The notes beneath the pieces were generated by a model that was not told where the DNA came from, did no database searches, and saw nothing but the letters and a program-made list of their open reading frames with translations. A stretch of DNA of 64,000 bases, taken from Trichocoleus sp. FACHB-46. Its GTDB lineage: Bacteria; Cyanobacteriota; Cyanobacteriia; FACHB-46. The stretch covers positions 112,878 to 176,877 of the forward strand of contig NZ_JACJOD010000034.1 in NCBI RefSeq assembly GCF_014695385.1, given 5' to 3'. The position numbers and the translations under genes were made by a program. Shown one piece after another: positions 29,000-37,719 of the stretch (within the stretch, counting starts at the first letter, position 1; each line of letters opens with the position of its first letter).

Positions 29000-29506
29000 G
29001 TGGCAGTTAATAACGGACTAGTTATTACGCTTTTTATTCTGGTTGTAACCAGCTTAGCGATCGCCTATGTATTTGGGGTGAAGGCTCAACGTCTTCCCTT
29101 CTCAGCAGAAATTGGATTTAGTGAACAGCAAGTGTCATTTCTGAGGTGGTGGGTCAAGTTAGCCTTAGTGGTTGGGGTTTTATTGCCGATCGCCTTATGT
29201 GTTCAGTCCTGGGGACAACCCGCCTCCCTGATGTTCTGGGGGAGTTATTTACTGGTCGTTGCGGTGCAGTTAATCTCTGAGCGTGTGTTTAGCCAGTGGC
29301 TAGTTCCGAGTGTTGTAGTGCCCATTGGCTTTTGTTACACTGCTTTTCGGTTATGGCAATTAATGAATGGAGTCACCCAGCTATCCTTATCTCGTTTGGC
29401 CTGGGTTGGCTTCGGTAGCATTGCCCTGTTTTGGACTGCCAACCTGGTGATGTTGATGGCGATCGCAATTCCAACAATTTACAAAAGACAGAGCCTGCAA
29501 GAATAG
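29000..29506 (+). CDS. Hypothetical membrane protein
   Basis: A 168-residue protein with a GTG start at 29000; the purine-rich GGAGGAGTAGAAGAGG just upstream can serve as ribosome site. It has about four transmembrane helices (near residues 5-25, 48-70, 77-115 and 130-158) with short loops. No family was recognised and no catalytic motif is seen. It reads in the same direction as the DUF4265 gene and converges with the channel gene, from which it is separated by only 36 bp. Conservation is untested, so function is left open. Confidence 0.6.
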   Translation: MAVNNGLVITLFILVVTSLAIAYVFGVKAQRLPFSAEIGFSEQQVSFLRWWVKLALVVGVLLPIALCVQSWGQPASLMFWGSYLLVVAVQLISERVFSQWLVPSVVVPIGFCYTAFRLWQLMNGVTQLSLSRLAWVGFGSIALFWTANLVMLMAIAIPTIYKRQSLQE

Positions 29507-29542
29507 AATGCTTGGCTCAGGAAATGAGGTCTACGTTTTGGA

Positions 29543-30961
29543 TTAGTCTAGTTGGGGTTGCGATCGCGCAATCACAATTAAGTTGTCTCCGAGTTTGAGC
29601 GCTTCGGTTTTGGGAGGATTTACCAAAGTCTTGCGTCGTCCCTCTACCTTTTGTTCTACTGCCACTAGAATGGCATCAAACTCATCTTTTAATCGTTCTG
29701 ATGCGGCCCAAAAGGTCATTCCTCGCCAGGATTCTGGAGCTGAGATTTTATAGATTTGGTTGCCGATCTGTACGGTTAACAGCTCAGACATCATATCCAC
29801 CGAGCCTTTGTTACGGGCGGATGTAGCGATCAGGTGACTCGCCAGTTCATCGGCTACAATCACATCTTCCACGCCTGCAACTCGCAGTTGCACACTGTTT
29901 TTGCGATCGAGCAGTTGAGCACAGGTGTAGATCCCTGGTTGCAATTTCTCGATTGTCAATGCTGCCAATACCGTCCGGGCATCTCGGTCTTGGTCACTGC
30001 GGGGATGGGTGGCATCGGCCAGCAGGATGGCGCGGGAGGCATGATAAATCCCCACATTTTCCAAGACATCAATGGTGGTGTAGTCGCCCACATAAAAATG
30101 AATGAGGGAGCGATCGATGCGTTTGAGATCTCGTTCTGGTGTTTCACCGAATTCCGCCACCACTACGATTGGTCGGTGGCGCATGGCTGGATCAGCTTGC
30201 AGTTCCTCAATCAGCAAAGAACCACTACGATTCCAGCCACAAATCACGATATGCTTTCGCAGTTCATCGAGTTCCAAGTATTTTGCCTCTATCACGTTTC
30301 TCAAGCGCTGCACCATAACGGCTGAGATTACACCTGTAAGCACCGCAAACAGCGTTAACCCGCCAATCATCACGATTAGAGTCACCAAACGCCCAGCATT
30401 AGTGGTTGGTTCTCCGCCAATCGGTTCTCCCGAAACCAAGGTGAAGAAACTCCACCAAAGTGCATCTTCCAAGGAATTAAAGGCTGGGTTTTGGTTCCCC
30501 TCCAGCAGATAGATCGCCAGTGCCCCAACCAGCACAATTAGCCCTACGATGCTCAGCAGACCCAGTTGTGCTCCTAAGCTCACATTTGATCTGGCTGAGA
30601 GACGGTACAAGTTGCGGTTTACGAGAATGCCAACTCGTAGCAAACGTAGCAGCCGTAAGAGGCGTAGGATTCGCAGAGTTGGCGGAAAGGGAATCACTGC
30701 AATGATGTCGAGCCAGTAGTTGCGCCAGAAGCGTTGCTTGTTGCGGGCAATGTAGTAGCGAATCGCCAGCTCAACAATAAAAACCAGCGTGAGCAGCTCT
30801 TCTAAATAACGTACTAGATGGTACTTAGGCCCTGGATCTTCTACGACAATCCCAGCCACTATCAACAGCACGGAGAGCAAAATCAGCAACGCCAAGCCGA
30901 TTTCCGTTTGGGGAGCGTGGATAAAGCGATCGAGACGGGATTTAAAACTCCGTGGCGGCAT
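29543..30961 (-). CDS. Voltage-sensor-like ion channel with TrkA-N (RCK) domain
   Basis: A 472-residue membrane protein. The N-terminal half has helices S1-S6; S4 is striking, with arginine at every third place over residues 97-109 (RILRLLRLLRLLR). After the pore region comes a Rossmann-type TrkA-N domain (IVICGWNRSGSLLIEEL, from about 233) and a C-terminal RCK-like region. The pore loop reads TLVSGEPIGGEP (174-185) where potassium channels have TVGYGD, so potassium selectivity cannot be assumed. Similar CASTOR/POLLUX-type or Ca2+-related channels also lack the classic filter. The substrate ion is unknown. It ends near the convergent membrane protein gene. Confidence 0.8.
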   Translation of the reverse strand: MPPRSFKSRLDRFIHAPQTEIGLALLILLSVLLIVAGIVVEDPGPKYHLVRYLEELLTLVFIVELAIRYYIARNKQRFWRNYWLDIIAVIPFPPTLRILRLLRLLRLLRVGILVNRNLYRLSARSNVSLGAQLGLLSIVGLIVLVGALAIYLLEGNQNPAFNSLEDALWWSFFTLVSGEPIGGEPTTNAGRLVTLIVMIGGLTLFAVLTGVISAVMVQRLRNVIEAKYLELDELRKHIVICGWNRSGSLLIEELQADPAMRHRPIVVVAEFGETPERDLKRIDRSLIHFYVGDYTTIDVLENVGIYHASRAILLADATHPRSDQDRDARTVLAALTIEKLQPGIYTCAQLLDRKNSVQLRVAGVEDVIVADELASHLIATSARNKGSVDMMSELLTVQIGNQIYKISAPESWRGMTFWAASERLKDEFDAILVAVEQKVEGRRKTLVNPPKTEALKLGDNLIVIARSQPQLD

Positions 30962-30985
30962 GTTGGCGGGTTGGAATAGTTAGAT

Positions 30986-32329
30986 TTAGTGAAAAATTAA
31001 ACTGAGACGACGCTGAGCTTCGGTTAAGGCTGTTTCGGGGGTACCCTTCCCTAGTAAAACCGCTTCGATCGCCCGCCCTAACTGTTCAGAGACGCGATTG
31101 TACCCGAAAAAAATTGGTCGCGATCGCCCGTAGGGAGCTTGTTCTAAGAATACGCTGACCGCAGGCTGTTGCGAGACAAACTGTTGATAGGTAGGATTTT
31201 GCCGAGCCTTGAGATTGGTGGGTAAATAGCCTGTTCCTAAAGCCCATTGCGTTTGAAATTCCTCGCTCAACACATATTCCGCAAACGTCAACGCAGCTTG
31301 TTCTCGCTCTGGGGTGCTTTTGAAGAAAAACAGATTCTCCCCACCACTCGCCGTAGCCCGTCTAGCCTCCGTGGGAATGGGAATTACGCCAAAATCAACT
31401 CCAGTGGCTTGCAGTTGTCCTAGTGTCCAAGGGCCAGAGAGTTGCATCGCGACTTTGCCTGCGAGAAAACCATCGAGTTCATAACCGCGTTCGGGTAGGG
31501 ATAGAACCGCAGAACCGTCATCTAGCAAGTCACGCCAGAGTTGCAGAGCCGCGATCGCGCCTGAGTTTGCCAGATTCACCGTTGCAGGATTGGCTTGGCC
31601 TGCCTCAGTGAGCTCTCCCCCGCCACTCCACATAAACGGCAACCAGTTAAATACGGTCCACTCACCTTTGCCCAGAGGGAGCAGAATGCCATGTTGGTCT
31701 AAACGGCGATCGCCATCGGTATCACGGGTTAAAGTCTGCGCTACCTGCCGCAACTCTTCCCATGTTTGAGGTAGCTTAGTAATACCAGCGGCTTGAAACA
31801 AACTGGGGCGATAGAAGATGCCGACATTGTTGGTGCCAAAGGGAATCGACCAGAGATGGTTTTCTAGTTCCATCGTTTCAAATAAAGTAGGCGCAATTTG
31901 CTCGCGCAGAGGAGACTGATCCAACCACTGCTCTAGAGGCCGAATTGCATCCAACTCCACCAACTGCCCAGTAATCATCGGTGCAAACCAGAGCATGTCA
32001 GGCGCTGAATTCCCTACCACAGCCGCAAGGATTTTGGGCATCTGCTCATCTGGTTGCCCGACATAAATCGAATCAACCTGGATATCCATGTGAGTTTGAT
32101 TAAAGCGATCGACTAATTTCTGCAACACATCACGGTTGGGAGGGGGATTCACGCCTTGCCACAGCGTCAGATGTGTCACCTGAGGAGAGGTAGGAGCGGC
32201 GATCGCAGGTGTAGGTTTCCAGTCAAACCACCCCAATACACTCAGCACTAGGAGCACAATCACGACGGCATTTCTCATCCATGCCAATTGCCAGCATTCC
32301 CGTAAGCACTGCCTCCACACTCTACCCAT
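30986..32329 (-). CDS. Extracellular solute-binding protein, family 1 (sugar ABC type)
   Basis: A 447-residue periplasmic binding protein. The first 45 residues hold a hydrophobic segment (AVVIVLLVLSVLGWF) and an AAP cleavage-like end; a second ATG at codon 18 is an equally good start. The mature part opens with VTHLTLWQGV, then LVDRFNQTHMDIQV, APDMLWFAP and a YELDGFLAGKVAMQLSGPW segment, all typical of carbohydrate-binding SBP family 1 (MalE-like). It would deliver a sugar or polyol to an ABC importer. No permease or ATPase gene adjoins, so partners lie elsewhere and the substrate is unknown. No lipobox cysteine is present. Confidence 0.87.
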   Translation of the reverse strand: MGRVWRQCLRECWQLAWMRNAVVIVLLVLSVLGWFDWKPTPAIAAPTSPQVTHLTLWQGVNPPPNRDVLQKLVDRFNQTHMDIQVDSIYVGQPDEQMPKILAAVVGNSAPDMLWFAPMITGQLVELDAIRPLEQWLDQSPLREQIAPTLFETMELENHLWSIPFGTNNVGIFYRPSLFQAAGITKLPQTWEELRQVAQTLTRDTDGDRRLDQHGILLPLGKGEWTVFNWLPFMWSGGGELTEAGQANPATVNLANSGAIAALQLWRDLLDDGSAVLSLPERGYELDGFLAGKVAMQLSGPWTLGQLQATGVDFGVIPIPTEARRATASGGENLFFFKSTPEREQAALTFAEYVLSEEFQTQWALGTGYLPTNLKARQNPTYQQFVSQQPAVSVFLEQAPYGRSRPIFFGYNRVSEQLGRAIEAVLLGKGTPETALTEAQRRLSLIFH

Positions 32330-32447
32330 AGCTTTTTGATGTTGCGATCGCTCAACCTAACTAATGTAGTGGATGCAAAGCCTCTGCTAACATCGATGCT
32401 AGTCAATTCAATTGCAGTTTTAACGGTTTCAGTCTGACCTCACCTTT

Positions 32448-33263
32448 ATGGCAGGACATAGTAAGTGGGCCAATATCAAGCGCCAAAAAGCCAGAGTCGA
32501 TGCAGTGAAAGGCAAAGTCTTCACTAAAATCTCGCGAGAGATTATTGTAGCAGCCCGAAGCGGCGTGCCTGACCCCAACGGTAATTTCCAGCTCCGTACC
32601 GCGATCGAGAAAGCCAAAGCCGCCGGAATCCCCAACGACAACATTGACCGGGCGATCGCCAAAGGAGCAGGCAAACTCGGCCCTGACAATGCTGCCCTAG
32701 AAGCCATTCGCTACGAAGGCTATGGCCCTGGTGGTGTGGCAGTGCTGATCGAAGCCTTGACCGATAACCGCAACCGCACCGCTGCTGATATGCGCGAAGC
32801 CTTCAGTAAAAACGGCGGCAACCTAGGTGAAACCGGATGTGTCAGTTGGATGTTTGACCAAAAAGGGGTAGTCACCATTACTGCTGCCCCCGCTGAGGAA
32901 GGACGGAAACGTAATCGCAACGCCACCAGTAGCCAAATTGATGAAGATGCCTTGCTAGAAGCCTCCCTAGAAGGTGGAGCCGAATTCTACGAGCTGACCC
33001 AGGTCGATGAAGCAGAAGGTGCAGAAGTATTCACTGAAGTCGCCAACTTGGAAAACCTCAGTCAAGTCCTTAAAGACAAGGGCTACCACGTTCAACAAGC
33101 CGAACTGCGCTGGATTCCCAACAACACAATGGAAGTCACTGACCCCGACCAAGCGCGATCGCTCCTGAAACTCATGGATGCCCTGGAAGACTCCGACGAT
33201 GTCCAAAACGTCACCGCCAACTTCGAGATGGCAGAGGATTTGATGTCAGTAACGATGGCTTGA
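32448..33263 (+). CDS. YebC/PmpR family protein
   Basis: A 271-residue protein with the family hallmark start [19 protein letters not shown] and the [20 protein letters not shown] core. The acidic third domain (about 170-265) is intact. YebC proteins were annotated as transcription regulators; more recent work shows members acting on translation of proline-rich stretches at the ribosome. It is slightly longer than the usual 240-250 residues because of an insert near residues 145-160 ([14 protein letters not shown]). It is transcribed away from the binding-protein gene, and repeat hairpins follow its stop. Confidence 0.93.
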   Translation: MAGHSKWANIKRQKARVDAVKGKVFTKISREIIVAARSGVPDPNGNFQLRTAIEKAKAAGIPNDNIDRAIAKGAGKLGPDNAALEAIRYEGYGPGGVAVLIEALTDNRNRTAADMREAFSKNGGNLGETGCVSWMFDQKGVVTITAAPAEEGRKRNRNATSSQIDEDALLEASLEGGAEFYELTQVDEAEGAEVFTEVANLENLSQVLKDKGYHVQQAELRWIPNNTMEVTDPDQARSLLKLMDALEDSDDVQNVTANFEMAEDLMSVTMA

Positions 33264-33279
33264 GGAACCTCTCCCCCAG

Positions 33280-33302
33280 CCCCTTTCCTATAAGGAAAGG
33301 GG
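33280..33302. repeat. Hairpin CCCCTTTCCT/AGGAAAGGGG beside repeat copy A
   Basis: Perfect 10-bp arms (33280-33289 and 33293-33302) around a 3-base loop, 16 bp after the YebC stop. The same hairpin with a compensatory change appears at 35781-35803, again next to a copy of the 62-bp repeat. No T-run follows. Confidence 0.7.
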
Positions 33303-33340
33303 AGATAAGACAATCTCGAACCTCCAACCATCCAATTCGT

Positions 33341-33403
33341 CTGGAGGGGGTCTGGGGGACGCAGCCGTCCCTCAGCGGGAGTTTGAGGGCAGGTGCCCTC
33401 AAG
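33341..33403 (+). repeat. 62-bp interspersed repeat, copy A
   Basis: Starts CTGGAGGGGGTCTGGGGGAC and ends in the perfect hairpin TTGAGGGCAGGTGCCCTCAA. It lies between the YebC gene and the convergent DUF423 gene. Confidence 0.85.
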
Positions 33404-33420
33404 TCTTGGTTTTCAATAAA

Positions 33421-33801
33421 CTAAAACTTAAAACTCCAAGCCGCAGCCGCTACACATCCCCAACCAATCAAAAACGCCACACCACCAAGGGGAGTAATCG
33501 CGCCCAGCCACTTCACCCCAGAAAGACTCAACGCATACAAACTGCCCGAAAACAGCATAATCCCCACCAAAAACGCATATCCCGCTGTATTCAACAAAGT
33601 AGAGGGGAGCGCCACCTGAGTCAGCAACACTGCCACCAACAACAAAGCTAAGGCGTGATACATCTGATAACGCGAAGCAGTTTCAAAAATCTCTAAAGCC
33701 CGATCGCTCAGCTTATCTCGCAAAGCATGAGAAGCAAACGCCCCAGCCGCCACCGCTAAACCTGCCAAAATTGCCGCGATCGCCAAAAAAATGCGAACCA
33801 T
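33421..33801 (-). CDS. DUF423 family membrane protein
   Basis: A 126-residue protein starting at the ATG ending at 33801 (MVRIFLAIAAILAGL), which has GAGAGG upstream; two more ATGs lie up to 18 bp farther out. Four hydrophobic helices fill the protein. The family pattern GAFASHALRDKLSDRAL and YQMYHALALLLV is present, followed by LLNTAGYAFLVGIMLFSGSLY. DUF423 proteins (YwdK-like) are small inner-membrane proteins of unknown function in many bacteria. Repeat copy A lies just beyond its stop. Confidence 0.9.
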   Translation of the reverse strand: MVRIFLAIAAILAGLAVAAGAFASHALRDKLSDRALEIFETASRYQMYHALALLLVAVLLTQVALPSTLLNTAGYAFLVGIMLFSGSLYALSLSGVKWLGAITPLGGVAFLIGWGCVAAAAWSFKF

Positions 33802-33862
33802 GCCCATCCTCTCAAACACATCTACGCTTCATGCTAGCGAGCCTAGCTCACTGAAGCGATCG

Positions 33863-34315
33863 CTAGTTCTCGGAGTTGAGTGGAGCTGAGGCAGGCTCGA
33901 ACAAATTCACGGCTTTCAGGTCAAACTCATAAGCAATACTGCCGCGATCGGTGACATCAAACGTAGCGCCAAATTCTCTCGCTTTGGCATCTAAATACTG
34001 TTTCGCATCCGCTCCAGAGAGTTTGGCTTCCATTGCCAACTCCAGAACAGTGACAGAACCATTGCCTTGCTTGAGTAGCTGATAAAAGATGCCCTGTAGT
34101 CGATCGCGCTGTTCTTTTTCTCGTTGGCGATAAAGACCGTAAGCTAACCAAACACCCCAGGCAGTGACGGGGATGCCACCTACCAAACAACCGATCGCCT
34201 GATCTCTGTCTTCCTGAGAAGCATTTTTGTCAGGCAGCACCGAGATAGGGACGATCAGAAACAAAAATCCCCAAGTGAGCAGAAACCCTGAAGCTAATTT
34301 CCTGAGCAGTTTCAT
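33863..34315 (-). CDS. Small membrane protein with winged-helix-like C-terminus (paralogue 1)
   Basis: A 150-residue protein with two N-terminal hydrophobic helices (about residues 7-25 and 40-62), a basic linker (RQREKEQRDRLQG) and a C-terminal domain of about 80 residues that looks like a small winged helix: FYQLLKQGNGSVTVLELAM, then LSGADAKQYLDAKAREF. The next gene upstream on the strand is a clear paralogue with the same plan. The C-terminal half predicts binding to DNA or protein on the cytoplasmic face, which is inference. No named family was recognised. Confidence 0.7.
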   Translation of the reverse strand: MKLLRKLASGFLLTWGFLFLIVPISVLPDKNASQEDRDQAIGCLVGGIPVTAWGVWLAYGLYRQREKEQRDRLQGIFYQLLKQGNGSVTVLELAMEAKLSGADAKQYLDAKAREFGATFDVTDRGSIAYEFDLKAVNLFEPASAPLNSEN

Positions 34316-34362
34316 GTCAATGCGCTGCCCTCATCCCATGCATCAAAACTATAGGTGATCGG

Positions 34363-34767
34363 CTAAAACGTGAAGCGATAGGTAATGTCTCCCTGTTCGT
34401 TGACATCATAACTGGCGTTAAATTCTTTAGCTTTTTCTTCCAAATACTGCTTGGCTTCAGCACCCGATAAATCTGCTTCTTTGGCAAATCGCAGAACTGT
34501 AATTTTGCCACCATTGGCTTCTACGAGCTGATAGAAAGCATCTTGCAGGCGATCGCGCTTTTCGGCTCGACTCTTTTGAGTTAGATCCCAGACAAACCAA
34601 CTGCCTAAACCCAAGCTAGGGAGGCCAAAGAGAACTAGGATAGCAGCTGAGCCTTCCTTACTATCGGCAGTGGAATTTTTGTTGAGGAGGTCGGCGGTTG
34701 CCAGAATAACGATTGCTAAACCAAAGGGCAGCAAAATACCAGCAGCAATTTTTTTAACCAGCTTCAT
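34363..34767 (-). CDS. Small membrane protein with winged-helix-like C-terminus (paralogue 2)
   Basis: A 134-residue protein sharing start (MKLVKKIAAGILLPFG), two membrane helices and the C-terminal plan RDRLQDAFYQLVEANGGKI then LSGAEAKQYLEEKAKEF with its neighbour 47 bp downstream on the same strand. The two arose by tandem duplication and are now clearly diverged in the membrane part but close in the C-terminal domain. The pair is probably co-transcribed. Function unknown. Confidence 0.7.
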   Translation of the reverse strand: MKLVKKIAAGILLPFGLAIVILATADLLNKNSTADSKEGSAAILVLFGLPSLGLGSWFVWDLTQKSRAEKRDRLQDAFYQLVEANGGKITVLRFAKEADLSGAEAKQYLEEKAKEFNASYDVNEQGDITYRFTF

Positions 34768-34849
34768 AGTTTTGATTGGGCGATCGAGCTAGCCGAGATT
34801 CTAGCCTGTCGCGATCGCCCTTGCCTGTGACTTTATCGAATTTTGAAGC

Positions 34850-35536
34850 TTATTTTTTCACGGCTTCCAAGAGGCGGGAGAAGTAGAAGCGGGTTTTGGT
34901 CATGGCATTGCGCTCAATTTTCCAGCCATTGGCTTCCAGGATTTTCACTACGTCTGCTTCTCGGTGCAGGTAGGCGCGAGTGGCTTTGCTGGGGCCAGGA
35001 AAAAAGTCGCCAATTTTCTTGAGTAGGCTGTAGGCGAGGGTCTTGGGGGCAAAGCTGAGAATCAACCGCGATTCTGCCAGGGAACTCAGATGCGCGATCA
35101 TATCAGCGGCTTTGTCTTGTGGATAGTGGATCAACACGTCTAGGCAAATGACGGTGTGATAGCTGCCACTGAGGCTTTCGAGGTCTTGAACACTAAAGGT
35201 AGGGTTAGTGCCTTGGCCGAGTTCGGTGGCAGCGCGCTCTTTAGCTTCTTCGACCATTTTTTCGGAGATGTCGCTGCTGAAGACTTTAGCGCCTGCTTCT
35301 GCTAGAGGGATGCTGAGGCTACCGACTCCACAGCCTGCGTCGCATACGGTGATTTGGGAAAGGTTGTCGTCGGCTTTGAGCCAGCCCAAGACGTGATCAA
35401 TGGTCTGTTGATGCCCAATGCGAATGTCGAGCTGGACTTTGTTAACTTCTCCATCGCCGTAAATGCGTCGCCAGCGGTCAAATCCGGTTGCGTTGAAGTA
35501 CTCACGGACTACGGTTTTATCATCCACCACGTTCAT
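34850..35536 (-). CDS. bchM: Magnesium protoporphyrin IX methyltransferase
   Basis: A 228-residue SAM-dependent enzyme (also named ChlM) that methylates the C13 propionate of Mg-protoporphyrin IX in chlorophyll synthesis. Family marks are the N-terminal VREYFNATGFDRWRRIYGDG, the SAM loop VCDAGCGVGSLSIPLAEAGA, and SSDISEKMVEEA. The late region LILSFAPKTLAYSLLKKIG and HREADVVKILEANGWK complete the fold. Length matches the family. It stands apart from other chlorophyll genes in this window; the preceding gap on the minus strand contains repeat copy B. Confidence 0.95.
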   Translation of the reverse strand: MNVVDDKTVVREYFNATGFDRWRRIYGDGEVNKVQLDIRIGHQQTIDHVLGWLKADDNLSQITVCDAGCGVGSLSIPLAEAGAKVFSSDISEKMVEEAKERAATELGQGTNPTFSVQDLESLSGSYHTVICLDVLIHYPQDKAADMIAHLSSLAESRLILSFAPKTLAYSLLKKIGDFFPGPSKATRAYLHREADVVKILEANGWKIERNAMTKTRFYFSRLLEAVKK

Positions 35537-35669
35537 AAATTTGGTTCTATTTACTGGGTTTCAACAGACTACAGTTCTCAATCCTATGATGATTTGTTCT
35601 TAGCGCGATAGTTTTGGTAGGGCGATCGCGGGTCTCTGATGCTCTTGGTGACACTTGGTGAATCCGAGC

Positions 35670-35732
35670 CTTGAGGGCACCTGCCCTCAAACTCCCGCTG
35701 AGGGACGGCTGCGTCCCCCAGTCCCCCTCCAG
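35670..35732 (-). repeat. 62-bp interspersed repeat, copy B
   Basis: Inverse orientation to copy A. Read on the minus strand it starts CTGGAGGGGGACTGGGGGAC and ends in the hairpin TTGAGGGCAGGTGCCCTCAA. Beyond the hairpin it shares GGCTCGGATTC and CCAAGTGTCACCAA with copy D, so those two copies are longer. Confidence 0.85.
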
Positions 35733-35780
35733 ACGAGTTGGCCTGTTAGGGTTTCGAAATTGTGTTTTCTCTCTTCATCT

Positions 35781-35803
35781 CCCCTTCCCTGCGAGGGAAG
35801 GGG
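35781..35803. repeat. Hairpin CCCCTTCCCT/AGGGAAGGGG beside repeat copy B
   Basis: Perfect 10-bp arms around GCG. Compared with 33280-33302, one pair changed from T-A to C-G on both arms, so pairing is kept. It lies at the 3' side of nagA. Confidence 0.7.
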
Positions 35804-35810
35804 CTGGGGG

Positions 35811-36992
35811 TTAGGTCTCTACTCGCTGCCACACTAAATTTTGAGATTCAGAATCGAATGACCAGCGCAGTAAATTTCTAGCGAGCTGGCCTTGGTAGGG
35901 ACAATGCTCTCCTGCTGATTCTTGCCACAAACCGATCGCACGTCTGGGTGCGGTGGTGGCTAGGGCGATCGCTTGTTCTACACTGCAAATGCCCCATTTC
36001 ACCAAATTTTGTACGCCAACTAACAAGGGCAAGGTTGTTCCAGATAGGGTGCCATCTAGAAGTCTTGCAGTGCCGTGCTTTACCTCGATTTTGCGCGTGT
36101 CCCAGGGGTAAATGCCATCCGGTAGACCCAGGGGAGCTAAGGCATCACTCACCAAAAACAGCCCTTGGTCGTAGTGGCTAGCTCTTAGCAGGAGGTCAAG
36201 CATGATGGGAGAGACATGTTGGCCGTCGGCGATGAAGCCGCATTGTACTTGTGGGTTGGCGATCGCAGCTCCTAGCAGTCCGGGTTCGCGGTGGTGCAGG
36301 CTGGGCATGGCGTTGAAGGCGTGGGTGACCATTGTGGCTCCCTGGGCAAAGGCTTGTTGCGCTTGGACAACGGTGGCTTGGGAGTGACCGAGGCTGATGG
36401 TGATGCCGAGGGAGCGCAGGTAGGCGATTGCGTCTCCGGTGGGGTCAAGTTCGGGGGCGAGGGTGATAACTTTGACGATGGGGGAGTGGTCACCTAACAC
36501 TCGCTTCCCTTGCTCGATGGTGAGGGGCAGCAGGTATTCGGAAGGGTGGGCACCACGTTTTTCAGGGTTGAGGAATGGGCCTTCTAGATGGACACCCAGG
36601 ATTTGGGCGGCTTTCGTTTGAGAAGGTTGGATCTGCTCGACGAATTGGGCGATGGTGTCGAGCGATCGCTGAATGTTCTCTACAGAGGTGGTGACGATGG
36701 TGGGGAGAAAACCGTCTACGCCCTGCTGCCAAAGAAACTGGCAAATTTCAGCGAGTTTGTCGAAATGCTCTGGGGCAAGGTCTGGAAAGGCTAACCCCAA
36801 GGCTCCGTTAATTTGCAGGTCAACTCCACCGAGGGAAATCCAGTCTTCGCCTGCATCTAGCAAGGGTTCATGAATGGGGATGATGCCTGCTACGGACTGC
36901 CCCATTGGTTCGACTCGTTGAATAATGCCGTCTTCGATGTGAATATGTTGGATTCCTAGGTGACCAGGCACCCGCGCCTTGATAATATCCAT
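35811..36992 (-). CDS. nagA: N-acetylglucosamine-6-phosphate deacetylase
   Basis: A 393-residue amidohydrolase that removes acetate from GlcNAc-6-phosphate in amino-sugar recycling. I use the ATG ending at 36992 (MDIIKARVPGHLGIQ); an upstream TTG adds seven residues. Family marks: GVDLQINGALG in the metal-site strand, HLEGPFLNPEKRGAHP, ITISLGHSQATV, THAFNAMPSLHHREPG and the catalytic region LVSDALAPLG. The usual HxH at the first site is replaced by QIN, as in other single-metal NagA enzymes. No nagB is present nearby. The gene lies divergently from purE with a short shared promoter region. Confidence 0.93.
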   Translation of the reverse strand: MDIIKARVPGHLGIQHIHIEDGIIQRVEPMGQSVAGIIPIHEPLLDAGEDWISLGGVDLQINGALGLAFPDLAPEHFDKLAEICQFLWQQGVDGFLPTIVTTSVENIQRSLDTIAQFVEQIQPSQTKAAQILGVHLEGPFLNPEKRGAHPSEYLLPLTIEQGKRVLGDHSPIVKVITLAPELDPTGDAIAYLRSLGITISLGHSQATVVQAQQAFAQGATMVTHAFNAMPSLHHREPGLLGAAIANPQVQCGFIADGQHVSPIMLDLLLRASHYDQGLFLVSDALAPLGLPDGIYPWDTRKIEVKHGTARLLDGTLSGTTLPLLVGVQNLVKWGICSVEQAIALATTAPRRAIGLWQESAGEHCPYQGQLARNLLRWSFDSESQNLVWQRVET

Positions 36993-37072
36993 GTGCTGGA
37001 TTGAGAGTTGCAATACTGAAACCGCAAGTTCTAACTTAATCCAAAATCCTAAATCTCAAATCCAAAATCTCA

Positions 37073-37591
37073 ATGACTCAACCTTTAGTTGGCATCATCA
37101 TGGGCAGTGATTCCGATTTGCCCACCATGCAAGCCGCGATCGCCGTTTGCGAAGAATTCGGTGTGCCTTGTGAAGTCGGCATCGTCTCGGCGCACCGCAC
37201 CCCAGAACGCATGGTGGAATACGCCCAGCAAGCCCACACGCGCGGCATCAAAGTCATCATCGCTGGAGCGGGAGGAGCGGCTCACTTACCCGGTATGGTT
37301 GCCTCTCTCACTCCCTTACCTGTGATTGGGGTTCCTGTAGCTACTCGCAATCTCCAAGGTGTAGACTCGCTCTACTCGATTGTGCAAATGCCCGCCGGAA
37401 TTCCTGTCGCTACCGTCGCGATCGGTAATGCCAAAAACGCCGGATTGTTGGCTGTTCAAATCCTCGCCACTTCCAATCCCACGCTGCTAGAGCAAGTCCA
37501 ACAATATCGTCAATCTCTCAAGGATATGGTGATGGAGAAACAAGCCAAGTTGGATCAAGTAGGTTATCAACAATATCTAAAGGAGATGTAA
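37073..37591 (+). CDS. purE: N5-carboxyaminoimidazole ribonucleotide mutase
   Basis: A 172-residue class I PurE that moves the carboxyl group of N5-CAIR to form CAIR in purine synthesis. The signature [16 protein letters not shown] is at the start; the SAHRTPERM motif with the catalytic His is followed by [19 protein letters not shown] and ASNPQ-like ATSNPTLL. Length is normal. PurK is not adjacent. Repeat copy C begins 62 bp after the stop and separates it from the convergent SLH gene. Confidence 0.97.
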   Translation: MTQPLVGIIMGSDSDLPTMQAAIAVCEEFGVPCEVGIVSAHRTPERMVEYAQQAHTRGIKVIIAGAGGAAHLPGMVASLTPLPVIGVPVATRNLQGVDSLYSIVQMPAGIPVATVAIGNAKNAGLLAVQILATSNPTLLEQVQQYRQSLKDMVMEKQAKLDQVGYQQYLKEM

Positions 37592-37652
37592 CCTACCTGA
37601 TTTGATGCAACATCTGACACAACTAAGTGACACATCATATACATAACTCCTT

Positions 37653-37715
37653 CTGGAGGAGGACTGGAGGACGCAGCCGTCCTTCAGTGGGGGTTTGGGG
37701 GCAAGCGCCCCCAAG
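37653..37715 (+). repeat. 62-bp interspersed repeat, copy C
   Basis: Starts CTGGAGGAGGACTGGAGGAC and ends in the hairpin TTGGGGGCAAGCGCCCCCAA. Relative to copies A and B the arms have changed but still pair. It lies between the convergent purE and SLH genes, five bases beyond the SLH stop. Confidence 0.85.
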
Positions 37716-37719
37716 GGTT

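Noticed and set aside
29834..30325. 163-codon frame opposite the channel gene
   Set aside because: Shadow frame; the minus-strand channel has clear domains throughout.
33341..33403. 62-bp repeat hairpins as classical terminators
   Set aside because: The GC-rich hairpin is not followed by a T-run in any of the six copies, so rho-independent termination is not supported.
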